A stretch of DNA of 64,000 bases from Streptomyces sp. NBC_01264 (GTDB lineage: Bacteria; Actinomycetota; Actinomycetes; Streptomycetales; Streptomycetaceae): contig NZ_JAPEOX010000001.1 in NCBI RefSeq assembly GCF_026340675.1, positions 1,240,001 to 1,304,000 of the forward strand, read 5' to 3'. This document shows positions 24,203 through 31,329 of this stretch, one piece after another; the stretch's first letter is position 1; the number at the start of each line of letters is the position of its first letter. The notes beneath the pieces were generated by a model that was not told the origin of the DNA, did no database searches, and worked only from the letters and a program-made list of their open reading frames with translations. Made by a program: the position numbers and the translations under genes.

Positions 24203-25940
24203 AGTGCCGGGCGGAGGCGCCCAGCCGCTGGAACAGCGCCTCGTCCAGATCCAGCCCCCGCTGGGCCTGGTTGATGGCCTGAGAGCTGTAGATCCCGGTC
24301 GAGCGGGCCGCCAGTACGGCGTCCCGCGAGGCCGCGATCACACCGAGCCGCAGGTCCACGTACTGCTCCCGCGTCCCGTCGAGGACGGGGACGGCCGTCC
24401 TGTCGAAATCCAGCCGGGCGTCCTCGCGGACCTTGACCAGGACCTCGGGCGCGTACGGGCTTCCATCGCCCTGGACCAGGCCCGGCTCCTCCAGCGCGGC
24501 CCGGCCCGCGGCGGCGACCTCGTCGAGCAGCCGCGCGTACTCCTCCTGGAAGCGGACCGGGTCGTCGCCGGACACCTTCACCTTCCGGATGACGGCGGGC
24601 AGGGTCAGCCCCTGGAGCAAGAGGGTGGTGGTGGCGACCACGAAGGCGATGAGCAGCAGCTGGGGGCGGTACGGGGTGTCCTCGGGCAGGGTCTGGGCCG
24701 CGGCGACGGTGATCGCCCCGCGCATCCCGGCCCAGGCCAGGGCCACGCCGCTGCGCCAGCCGAGGCTCTCGTTGACCTTGAAGTCGGCGTCGGCCGAGGC
24801 CCGGGTGACGCGCTCCTTCATCTGCTCCCTGCGGCGGGCCGTCAGCTCCCTGCGGGGGCGCAGCGGGTTGGCCGGCTGCTCGGACTCCGGGGCGCCGAGC
24901 CGGTCCATCAGCCAGTCCAGCCGGGGCTTGCTCGCGGCGGCGCGCTGCGCGTCCTTGCGCAGGGAGGCGATGAGCGGGGCGACGAACACCATGCGCGCCA
25001 CGATCACCAGAGCGGCGGCCGCGAGGCCGATGAACAGGGCGCGCCAGGCGCTGAGCCCGTCCGCGGCGACCTGGTCGAGGAGGCCCTTGAGGCCGAGTCC
25101 CATCAGGAGGAAGATCGCGCTTTCGAGCAGGAAGGCGAGGGTGCGCCAGTTCATGGCCTCGGCCAGCCGGTCCTGGGCGCTGAGGAAGCGCGGGGCCTGG
25201 TGGCCGGTGACCAGCCCCGCGACGACCACCGCGAGGACTCCGGAGGCGTGGAACTCCTCGGCCGGCAGGAAGGCGACGAACGGCACGACGAAGGAGATCG
25301 CGGTGTTGAGCAGGCTGTCCTTGAGCAGCCCGCGGACCCGGACGTTGACCAGACCCACGAGGATGCCGACGGCGGTGGCGAGGGCCACGGAGAAGAGGAA
25401 GTTCCCGGCGACCCCGGCCAGGGAGACGGTTCCGGCCATGGCCGCGATCGCGGAGCGCAGCAGCACCAGCGCGGAGGCGTCGTTGACGAGCCCTTCCCCC
25501 TCCAGCATGGTCAGCAGCCGGGACGGGAGGCCGAGCTGTTTGCCCATGGAGGTGGCGGCGACCGCGTCGGTGGGGCTGACCACGGCGCCGAGGGCGCAGG
25601 CCGCCGGCCAGCCGAGGCCCGGCATGAGCCAGTGGAAGAGCCAGCCCGCCCCGAGGGTGGTGACGGCCACGAGCAGGACCGCCAGACCGCTGATCGCCTT
25701 GATGTTGCGGCGGAAGTCCGACGCGGGCATGTTCACGGCCGTGGAATAGAGCAGGGGTGGCAGCACGCCCGCGAGTACCCACTCCGGCTCGACGGCGACC
25801 GCCGGCACGCCCGGTACGAAACTGAGGGCGATGCCGACGACCACCAGGCTCAGCGGGGCGGCGAGGCCGAGCCGCTTCGAGAAGGCGGCGACGGCGACGA
25901 TGCTGCTGACGCCGACGATCGATACGAGGGTCATTTCCAT
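24201..25940 (-). CDS. CPA1-family Na+/H+ antiporter
   Basis: This 579-residue membrane protein has about twelve segments, then a 180-residue cytosolic C-terminal domain. The ion-binding motif is seen as SPTDAVAATS in TM4-5 and EGLVNDASA in the following segment, matching CPA1 exchangers of the NhaP/NhaG type. It exchanges cytosolic Na+ (or K+) for protons. A 39-base palindrome lies 63 bp before the start, between this gene and the BtrH-like gene transcribed in the same direction. No clear ribosome site is seen, so the exact start (25940 or the ATG 6 bases in) is uncertain. Confidence 0.92.
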   Translation of the reverse strand: MEMTLVSIVGVSSIVAVAAFSKRLGLAAPLSLVVVGIALSFVPGVPAVAVEPEWVLAGVLPPLLYSTAVNMPASDFRRNIKAISGLAVLLVAVTTLGAGWLFHWLMPGLGWPAACALGAVVSPTDAVAATSMGKQLGLPSRLLTMLEGEGLVNDASALVLLRSAIAAMAGTVSLAGVAGNFLFSVALATAVGILVGLVNVRVRGLLKDSLLNTAISFVVPFVAFLPAEEFHASGVLAVVVAGLVTGHQAPRFLSAQDRLAEAMNWRTLAFLLESAIFLLMGLGLKGLLDQVAADGLSAWRALFIGLAAAALVIVARMVFVAPLIASLRKDAQRAAASKPRLDWLMDRLGAPESEQPANPLRPRRELTARRREQMKERVTRASADADFKVNESLGWRSGVALAWAGMRGAITVAAAQTLPEDTPYRPQLLLIAFVVATTTLLLQGLTLPAVIRKVKVSGDDPVRFQEEYARLLDEVAAAGRAALEEPGLVQGDGSPYAPEVLVKVREDARLDFDRTAVPVLDGTREQYVDLRLGVIAASRDAVLAARSTGIYSSQAINQAQRGLDLDEALFQRLGASARH

Positions 25941-26002
25941 GCGCGGTACAGGGCCTTAGGGGTGCTCGGGGGCGATTTGTCCACCGTACGCCCCGAGGTT
26001 TC

Positions 26003-26041
26003 ACCGCGTCAAAAATTGAGCGACTCAACTTTTGACGCGGT
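26003..26041. promoter_or_regulatory. 39-base palindrome with AT-rich arms
   Basis: Arms of 18 bases (26003-26020 and 26024-26041) pair with one mismatch around a 3-base centre. The inner part TTGAGCGACTCAA is a perfect 13-base palindrome. It starts within 35 bases upstream of the BtrH-like stop side and ends 63 or more bases before the antiporter start. It could terminate the BtrH-like mRNA or act as an operator for the antiporter. No T-run follows on the minus strand beyond the arm itself. Confidence 0.6.
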
Positions 26042-26068
26042 TCCCGCGGCCCGCGCCTGGGCCCGGGC

Positions 26069-27103
26069 CTACTCGGCGGACGCGGCCTGCGGCAGCAGTC
26101 CGGCCGCCCGCCGCTCCAGCACCAGCGCGCCGTCCACGAGCTCGGCGCAGGCGTCGAAGAGCTCCCGCCGTCCGGCGGCGTCCGCGCCGGAGTCCGCCGT
26201 ACGGGCCAGCTCCGCGAGCCGCGACCACTGCCGCCCGGAATCACGGAAGAGCGCGGCCGCCTCGCCGTGTCCGGCGAGGTCGAGGAAGTCCGCGTACAGC
26301 GGCCGGGTGGCGCCCGGGGCGGTCCACTCCTCCTCCAGGCAGGCGTGCAGCCGCTGCGTGCCCAGCGCGAAGGCCTCGGGAGTGGCGAAGCGGCGCTCCC
26401 AGCCCGTCTTGGTACTGGTGTCGCGCAGCTGCGCGGCGAACTTCTCCATGCCGGAGAAGCCGAAGTTGACATCGAAGTGGTTGCCGAGGACCGGCCCCGT
26501 GAGGCGGGAGACGGTGGCGGCGACCGCCGCGTCCAGGTCCGGTTCGCCGGCGGGCTTCCCGGTGGTCACCACCATCTGGTGGCGGCCCTTCTTGTGCCCG
26601 GACCAGGCGGCCCCGAACTCCTCGCGGCCGATCGCGTACGGGGTTCCGGCGCCCTCCAGACCGGCCGCCGGGTCGTCCACGAAGTAGGTGTCGCCGTCGT
26701 GGCCGACCACAGCCACCACGTAGGGGTCCGCGGCGGCCAGCTCCGCCATCGGGGCGGGACCGTGCCAAGGCAGGGCGGACCGGTCGACGGTGCAGAACAC
26801 CGGCGCCCCGGCGTCGAGCGCCGCCTCGACCCGGTGCCAGCGGGGCTTGGCGCTGCGCGTGGCCTCGTACGGGATGCGCAGGCGGGTCAGGGCGACCTGG
26901 ACCCAGGGGTCGGGGTGGGCCTGGGCGACGATCGTGGGCATCGGCGGCCGGCCGGCGTACTCGAACACGAAGTACATGAAGCCGATACCGCCCGCCAGGC
27001 CCGCGACCAGGGCCTCTTCGTGCACGCTGCCGAGCGCGTGCCGGATCAGCGTGGCCTCGCGGTGGGTTCCGGGGGCGAAGTCTTCATATACGTGCGCAGT
27101 CAT
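26069..27103 (-). CDS. BtrH N-terminal/DUF4872-domain protein
   Basis: This 344-residue cytosolic protein has an N-terminal half resembling the BtrH domain (GIGFMYFVFEY, PMPTIVAQ, then GAPVFCTVDRSALPWHG with a plausible nucleophilic Cys and VVAVVGHDGDTYFVDDP with His and Asp), as in cysteine-peptidase-like acyltransferases. The C-terminal half is all-helical, matching DUF4872. BtrH in butirosin synthesis transfers an acyl group from a carrier protein to the sugar scaffold. Here there is no aminoglycoside cluster, so the role is open. It is divergent from the DUF1304/TetR operon. Confidence 0.8.
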   Translation of the reverse strand: MTAHVYEDFAPGTHREATLIRHALGSVHEEALVAGLAGGIGFMYFVFEYAGRPPMPTIVAQAHPDPWVQVALTRLRIPYEATRSAKPRWHRVEAALDAGAPVFCTVDRSALPWHGPAPMAELAAADPYVVAVVGHDGDTYFVDDPAAGLEGAGTPYAIGREEFGAAWSGHKKGRHQMVVTTGKPAGEPDLDAAVAATVSRLTGPVLGNHFDVNFGFSGMEKFAAQLRDTSTKTGWERRFATPEAFALGTQRLHACLEEEWTAPGATRPLYADFLDLAGHGEAAALFRDSGRQWSRLAELARTADSGADAAGRRELFDACAELVDGALVLERRAAGLLPQAASAE

Positions 27104-27142
27104 GCGGTCAGCGTAGCCGCGCCGAGGACCGTCGACCGCGAC

Positions 27143-27174
27143 CCGACTTCCTGTACAGTTGCCCAGGAAGTCGG
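27143..27174. promoter_or_regulatory. Inverted repeats in the BtrH-like/DUF1304 divergent promoter region
   Basis: CCGACTTCCT at 27143-27152 pairs exactly with AGGAAGTCGG at 27165-27174, and the palindrome CTGTACAG (27151-27158) overlaps the left arm. Placement 40 bp before the DUF1304 start and on both promoters fits an operator for the TetR-family regulator encoded two genes on. Confidence 0.5.
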
Positions 27175-27213
27175 CGGGACCGCCCTCCGCTCACCCACCC
27201 CAGGGAGGTGGCC

Positions 27214-27567
27214 GTGCACACGGTCGCAACGATCCTCATCGGCCTCGTCGCCGCACTGCACGCGTACTTCCTCGTCCTGGAGATGTTCCTGTGGCAGCGG
27301 CCGCCGGGCCGCGCCCTGTCCGGCTTCGATGCCGAGACGGCCCGCCTGACCGCGCCGCTCGCCGCGAACCAGGGCCTCTACAACGGGTTCCTCGCCGCCG
27401 GCCTGGTCTGGTCGCTCGTCATCGACTCGCTCGCCACGCAGATCTTCTTCCTCGTCTGCGTGATCGTCGCCGGGGTGTACGGGGCCGCGACCGCCAACCG
27501 CCGCATCCTCCTCGCCCAGGCCCTGCCCTGCGCCCTCGCCCTGGGCGCGGCCCTGCTCGCCGGATGA
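27214..27567 (+). CDS. DUF1304 membrane protein
   Basis: This 117-residue protein of four hydrophobic helices matches DUF1304: LVAALHAYFLVLEMFLWQ at the N-terminus and ANQGLYNGFLAAGLVW in the second helix. The function of the family is unknown. The GTG at 27214 is preferred because GGGAGG (27203-27208) sits 5 bases upstream and overlaps the alternative GTG at 27208. Its stop overlaps the TetR-type gene start (ATGA), so the two are coupled and probably co-regulated by that repressor. Confidence 0.88.
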   Translation: MHTVATILIGLVAALHAYFLVLEMFLWQRPPGRALSGFDAETARLTAPLAANQGLYNGFLAAGLVWSLVIDSLATQIFFLVCVIVAGVYGAATANRRILLAQALPCALALGAALLAG

Positions 27568-28163
27568 CCTCCCTCCCCGAACCCCGCCCCGACCCGCGAC
27601 CCGACCCCCGCACCGCCCGCACCAAGGCCCGGCTGCGCGAGAGCCTCCTCGCCGAGTGCGCGGACCGGCCGCTCGGCGAGGTCAGCGTCTCGGCGGTGGT
27701 CCGCCGGGCGGGTGTCGGCCGGGCCACGTTCTACCTGCACTACGAGGACCTCACCGCGCTCGCGGTGGACGCGTGCGCCGACGTCGTGCACGCGGCGGTC
27801 GACGCCCTGCACGCCTGGCAGACGGATCCGGCAGCGCTTCCCCCGTCACACCCCCCGGCCGCACTGGCCGCCTTCCTCGGCGGCGCCGCCGACCGGGCTC
27901 CGCTCTACCGCACCCTGCTCCTGCCGGGCGGGGGCGGCCCGCTCGGCGAACGCCTCTACCGGGAGCTGCGCGAGCGCAGCCGGGCGGAACGCGCCGCGGT
28001 GGGCGCCCCGCGCCCCGAGCTGGTGGCCTCGGCCGTGGCAGCCACCTTCACCGCCGTGCTCGCGGACTGGCTCCACGACGACCTGCCCGCAGACCTGACG
28101 GACCCGACCGCACTGGCGGACCGCATCTGGCCGCTCCTGATCGCCCTGCACCGGGCGGTGTGA
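27564..28163 (+). CDS. TetR-family transcriptional regulator
   Basis: This 199-residue regulator has an N-terminal helix-turn-helix at about residues 25-65 (LGEVSVSAVVRRAGVGRATFYLHY in part) followed by an all-helical ligand domain typical of TetR proteins, with a C-terminal pattern like the TetR_C_33-type actinobacterial group. It probably represses its own operon with the DUF1304 gene through the inverted repeats at 27143-27174. The start overlaps the upstream stop by 4 bases. The inducer is unknown. Confidence 0.9.
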   Translation: MTSLPEPRPDPRPDPRTARTKARLRESLLAECADRPLGEVSVSAVVRRAGVGRATFYLHYEDLTALAVDACADVVHAAVDALHAWQTDPAALPPSHPPAALAAFLGGAADRAPLYRTLLLPGGGGPLGERLYRELRERSRAERAAVGAPRPELVASAVAATFTAVLADWLHDDLPADLTDPTALADRIWPLLIALHRAV

Positions 28164-28217
28164 TCCCCGCACCGGTCGGCGGTTCAGCGGGTTCCGGGGT
28201 TCAGCGGTTCAGCAGGT

Positions 28218-28766
28218 TCAGCGGGAGGGCGTCGATCCGTCCGGGGCCCGCACGGCCAGTCCCGTCTCGGCCATGACCCGGGTGACGGTGTCCTCGAGGG
28301 AGTGCTCCGCCTCGATGACGCTCTCCCAGTCGCCGGGCAGGAGGTCGAGCGGCCGGTACCAGTCGCGCATCTCCGCCTCGCCGTAGTCGCCCGCCTGCGG
28401 TTTGCCCGCGTGCCGGCGCAGGGTCTCCTCGAAGGGCACGTCGAGGTAGTAGAAGTGCGTCGGCCCGCGGTGGGCGCGGCGCAGGGCGTCGAGCATGGGG
28501 CCGTAGCGGTCCGCGTAGAGGATCCCCTCGACGATCACGTGGAAGCCGTGGTCCAGCGCGTAGCGCGCCACGCTGCCGATGAGTCCGATGTTCGCCGCGC
28601 CGGGCGTGTCCCGCTCGCGCAGCACGACGCGGCGCAGGTTGTCCTGGCCCACGAGTGCGAGGCCCCGGCCGTGGCGGTCCCGAACCCCTTCCGCCACGGA
28701 GGACTTGCCCGCGGCGGAGTTGCCGCGCAGCACGATCAGCCGGGTGTCCGGCGTGCCGGTCATCAT
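28218..28766 (-). CDS. P-loop kinase-like protein (AAA_33)
   Basis: This 182-residue protein has Walker A GNSAAGKSS near residues 14-22, an ALVGQDNLRR segment where related kinases bind acceptor, VIVEGILY (Walker B-like) and a C-terminal lid with Arg. It resembles the zeta-toxin/chloramphenicol-phosphotransferase/AAA_33 group of small-molecule kinases. Two adjacent ATGs start the frame; the first is used. No antitoxin-like partner gene is adjacent. The substrate is unknown. Confidence 0.82.
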   Translation of the reverse strand: MMTGTPDTRLIVLRGNSAAGKSSVAEGVRDRHGRGLALVGQDNLRRVVLRERDTPGAANIGLIGSVARYALDHGFHVIVEGILYADRYGPMLDALRRAHRGPTHFYYLDVPFEETLRRHAGKPQAGDYGEAEMRDWYRPLDLLPGDWESVIEAEHSLEDTVTRVMAETGLAVRAPDGSTPSR

Positions 28767-28859
28767 CCGGCCCACGCTACCCGCCCGCCCCGGACGTGCG
28801 TGAGCCCCGCCGGAAGATCGGGCGGGGCTCACATCACGGGCAGGGCTCGTGAAGCGGTG

Positions 28860-29066
28860 CTAGCCGATGGTGACCACCTGCTCCGCCTGGGGTCCCTTCG
28901 GCCCCTGCGTCACGCCGTACTCGACCTTCGCGCCTTCCGCCAGCTCCTTGAAGCCGGTGGTCTGGATTGCGGAGAAGTGCACGAACACGTCGGGGCCACC
29001 GTCGTCCTGCTGGATGAAGCCGAACCCCTTCTCCGAGTTGAACCACTTCACGATGCCAGTTGCCAT
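28860..29066 (-). CDS. Cold-shock protein, CspA family
   Basis: This 68-residue single cold-shock domain has both RNA-binding motifs: GFGFIQ (RNP1) and VFVHFSAI (RNP2), and starts [14 protein letters not shown]. These proteins bind single-stranded RNA or DNA and melt mRNA structure. AAGGATC lies upstream of the ATG. A GC-rich hairpin at 29093-29112 in the leader may regulate translation, as known for other cspA genes. Confidence 0.97.
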   Translation of the reverse strand: MATGIVKWFNSEKGFGFIQQDDGGPDVFVHFSAIQTTGFKELAEGAKVEYGVTQGPKGPQAEQVVTIG

Positions 29067-29092
29067 CTGTACTGATCCTTCACAACGTTCCA

Positions 29093-29112
29093 CCGGCCGC
29101 ACACGCGGCCGG
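29093..29112 (-). promoter_or_regulatory. Hairpin in the cold-shock gene leader
   Basis: CCGGCCGC and GCGGCCGG pair over 8 bp around a 4-base loop, 27 bases upstream of the cold-shock protein ATG. It could be a leader structure or a terminator read in the other direction. Confidence 0.4.
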
Positions 29113-29289
29113 ACCCGATCCTGCCCATTGATCGGCCCGAGCACACGCCAAGCGCGGCCAACCGGGGTGCTTCCGGATATTCGAACTTTTCTCCGCCCCG
29201 TCCGTGAAACGGGGGAGCAGGCCTTCGCACGGGCCCCGAGAGGGGCTCCCGGCGGGGCGCTCCGAAAGAGTCTTCGAGAGGGGACGGAC

Positions 29290-30339
29290 ATGGGCGAGCT
29301 CGCGACGTTCCGGGTGCCGGCTCGGATCACGGGAACGACGGCGGACATCATGCTCGGCGGGGCGATGGTCCGCGCCTGGCAGCGCGACGGGATCTTCCAA
29401 GTGGCCGCCGACGGGCGGCAGGAGGCCCGTACGCGGGCCGCGCTGGCGGCGAGCCGGCGCTTCTTCGCCCGGCCCGCGGCGGAGAAGGCCCGGTACGTCA
29501 ACGACACCTCGTACAGCGGGTACATCGCCTCGGGCGAGGAGGTGACGGCCGGCCGGCCGGACGCCTCGGAGATCTTCACCATCACCCCCGACATCCCCGC
29601 GGAAGGGGCCGCCGGACTGCCCTGCCACGGTCCGGTCCCCTGGCCCTCCCCCGGCTACCGCGCGGCCATGGAGGCCTACTTGGCGGGCGTCGGCGGGCTC
29701 GGCGAGCGGCTGCTGCGGCTCGTGGCCCTGGGGCTGGGCCTCGGTCCGGCCGGCATCGACCGGCTCGCGGGCCCGACCCGCGGCGGCTGGCACCACATGC
29801 GGGTGCTGCGCTTCCCCGCCGCGGGGCGGACCACGGAACGCGGGATCGGCGCCCACACCGACTACGGGCTCCTCGTGATCGCCGCCCAGGACGAGGTGGA
29901 CGGGCTCTTCGTACGGCCTCCGGTGACGGGCGAGGAGCGACCGCGCAACTGGCTGCCGGGCGAAAGCACGGCGGGCTTCGCCGAGGACCGGCCCGGATGG
30001 ACCGTCGTACGGCCCGTCGCGCGGGTGCTGACCGTGTTCCCCGGGGACATCCTCCAGTTCATGACCGGGGGCGCGCTGCTGTCGACCCCGCACCGGGTGC
30101 GGCTGGCGGACCGGGAGCGGTACGCCCTCGCCTACTTCCACGAGCCGCGCTTCGGTGCCCGGATCCGCCCCCTCTCCCCCGTGCCGGCCGGGCACGGCGG
30201 GGACGGCGGCGCACAGGCCCCGGTGATCCACTACGGCGAGCACTTCACCCGGATGTTCATGCGGTGCTATCCGCAGCGGGCAACGACGCGGCGGATCGAG
30301 AGCCGGGGACTGCTGCGGCACCTCGCCGCGGCCCGCTGA
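29290..30339 (+). CDS. efe: 2-oxoglutarate-dependent ethylene/succinate-forming enzyme homologue
   Basis: This 349-residue Fe(II)/2-oxoglutarate oxygenase is close along its whole length to the Pseudomonas syringae ethylene-forming enzyme, which turns 2-oxoglutarate into ethylene and CO2 and hydroxylates L-arginine. Key residues fall at the same numbers: iron ligands H189, D191, H268; 2-oxoglutarate Arg R277; arginine-pocket residues E84, T86, D91, R171, Y192 and F283. The later R-C pair is at 325-326 because of a nine-residue Gly-rich insertion after residue 300. Motifs [28 protein letters not shown] and [11 protein letters not shown] are shared. Related isopenicillin N synthase-like enzymes lack this set. 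GAGGGG precedes the ATG. The last 83 bases overlap the convergent small membrane protein gene. Confidence 0.9.
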   Translation: MGELATFRVPARITGTTADIMLGGAMVRAWQRDGIFQVAADGRQEARTRAALAASRRFFARPAAEKARYVNDTSYSGYIASGEEVTAGRPDASEIFTITPDIPAEGAAGLPCHGPVPWPSPGYRAAMEAYLAGVGGLGERLLRLVALGLGLGPAGIDRLAGPTRGGWHHMRVLRFPAAGRTTERGIGAHTDYGLLVIAAQDEVDGLFVRPPVTGEERPRNWLPGESTAGFAEDRPGWTVVRPVARVLTVFPGDILQFMTGGALLSTPHRVRLADRERYALAYFHEPRFGARIRPLSPVPAGHGGDGGAQAPVIHYGEHFTRMFMRCYPQRATTRRIESRGLLRHLAAAR

Positions 30340-30625
30340 GCCGGCAGCCCAGGCAGTCGGCGTGGCCGGAATGCGCGACGGTGTCGCGGACCCGCCAGTC
30401 CCACTGGCTCTCCGGACGGGGACCGCTCGGCTTGCCCCAGCCGGCGAGGTGCAGGAGCCAGGTGGCGAGGCCCGCCGCCACGACGACCCCCAGGCCGATC
30501 CAGATGCCTGGGGTCCAGGAGGCGCACAGGGCCGCGCCCGCCGCCGTGCTTCCCACCAGGGCGATCGCGGTGCCGGTCCAGCCTGCGACGGTGTGGCCGA
30601 GGTCCACGTGGCCGTGAGCGCTCAT
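30257..30625 (-). CDS. Small membrane protein, HGxxPAAW-like
   Basis: This 122-residue protein has two hydrophobic helices (about residues 18-38 and 42-62). The start MSAHGHVDLGHTVAGWTG resembles the HGxxPAAW family of actinobacterial membrane proteins of unknown function. A C-terminal cysteine-containing tail (HADCLGC) could bind metal. Its last part is coded antisense to the end of efe, so the true C-terminus is unusual. GGGGAG lies about 5 bases before the ATG. It is divergent from the MarR gene and shares its promoter region. Confidence 0.72.
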   Translation of the reverse strand: MSAHGHVDLGHTVAGWTGTAIALVGSTAAGAALCASWTPGIWIGLGVVVAAGLATWLLHLAGWGKPSGPRPESQWDWRVRDTVAHSGHADCLGCRLSGPRRGAAAVPGSRSAASLPAADSTA

Positions 30626-30708
30626 CTTTCTCCCCTGCTTCGTCCGCTTCGTCGGTTCAGTAGGCTCGAATGGCGTTCTCTTACGGAGAAAGCCATTTAT
30701 CTCACGAG

Positions 30709-30721
30709 CTAAGTAACTTAG
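30709..30721. promoter_or_regulatory. Predicted MarR operator
   Basis: CTAAGTAACTTAG is a perfect 13-base palindrome, AT-rich against a GC-rich background, ending 18 bases before the MarR-type gene start. MarR proteins commonly repress themselves and a divergent gene through such sites. The divergent gene here is the small membrane protein. Confidence 0.65.
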
Positions 30722-30739
30722 ATGCTAAGGAGTAACCGC

Positions 30740-31234
30740 GTGCAGGGCAAGCCCCGCCCCGCGGCCACGGTCCAGGAGGCGCTGTCGCGCATGGACCGGT
30801 ACGTCGCTCTCGGCATCGTCGGCCAGCAGGAGGTGGCGCAGCTCCTGGGGCTGAACGTCACCGACCTGACCTGCCTCGGCCACATCCTGGGCGCCGGGGA
30901 GGAACCGCTCGGCGCGGGCGACCTCGCCGAGCTGACCAACCTCACCACCGGGGCGGTGACCGGGGTGCTCAACCGTCTGGAGCGCGCCGGGTACGCGAGC
31001 CGGCAGCCCGATCCCGCCGACCGGCGCCGGGTACGGGTGGTCGCGGACCCAGCCGCCGCCGCGCGGATCTTCGCCGTCTACGAGCCCTTCTACGCCCGGC
31101 TCGGCGCGGTGTTCGCCCAGTACACCCCCGATGAGATCGCCGTCATCGCCGACTGGTTCGGGCGGGCGACGGCCGAGGTCACCGCCCATCTGGACCGGGT
31201 ACGGGCCGGGGAACTCGGTCCGGTGGCCCGGTAG
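30740..31234 (+). CDS. MarR-family transcriptional regulator
   Basis: This 164-residue winged-helix regulator has VTDLTCLGHIL, the recognition helix region LTTGAVTGVLNRLERAGYASR and the wing DPADRRRVRV (DxRxxR), all typical of MarR. The GTG at 30740 is preferred, with AAGGAG 7 bases upstream; an ATG at 30722 overlaps the predicted operator. It probably represses its own gene and the divergent membrane protein gene. The ligand is unknown. Confidence 0.93.
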   Translation: MQGKPRPAATVQEALSRMDRYVALGIVGQQEVAQLLGLNVTDLTCLGHILGAGEEPLGAGDLAELTNLTTGAVTGVLNRLERAGYASRQPDPADRRRVRVVADPAAAARIFAVYEPFYARLGAVFAQYTPDEIAVIADWFGRATAEVTAHLDRVRAGELGPVAR

Positions 31235-31259
31235 GCCCGATGGTAAAATTTGCCTTTTG

Positions 31260-31294
31260 GCGACGTTCGCGTCGCGCTCCCGATCATCTTGATC
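31260..31294 (+). promoter_or_regulatory. Structured AT-rich leader of the DEAD-box helicase gene
   Basis: GCGACG-TTCG-CGTCGC (31260-31275) forms a six-pair stem capped by a UUCG tetraloop, and GATCA-TCT-TGATC (31282-31294) is a second short inverted repeat. Both lie in an unusually AT-rich 95-base leader. Cold-induced helicase and csp mRNAs often carry such 5' structures; a thermosensing or autoregulatory role is inferred. Confidence 0.55.
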
Positions 31295-31329
31295 AAATAT
31301 TTTGAAACACGCCTCACGGAAGGTTCTGC

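Noticed and set aside
28218..28766. Zeta toxin of a toxin-antitoxin pair
   Set aside because: The P-loop kinase fold fits loosely, but there is no adjacent small antitoxin gene and neighbours are ordinary chromosomal genes.
29080..30321. 413-codon minus-strand frame opposite efe
   Set aside because: Composition is shadow-like, whereas the plus strand encodes a protein with catalytic residues matching a known enzyme along its length.
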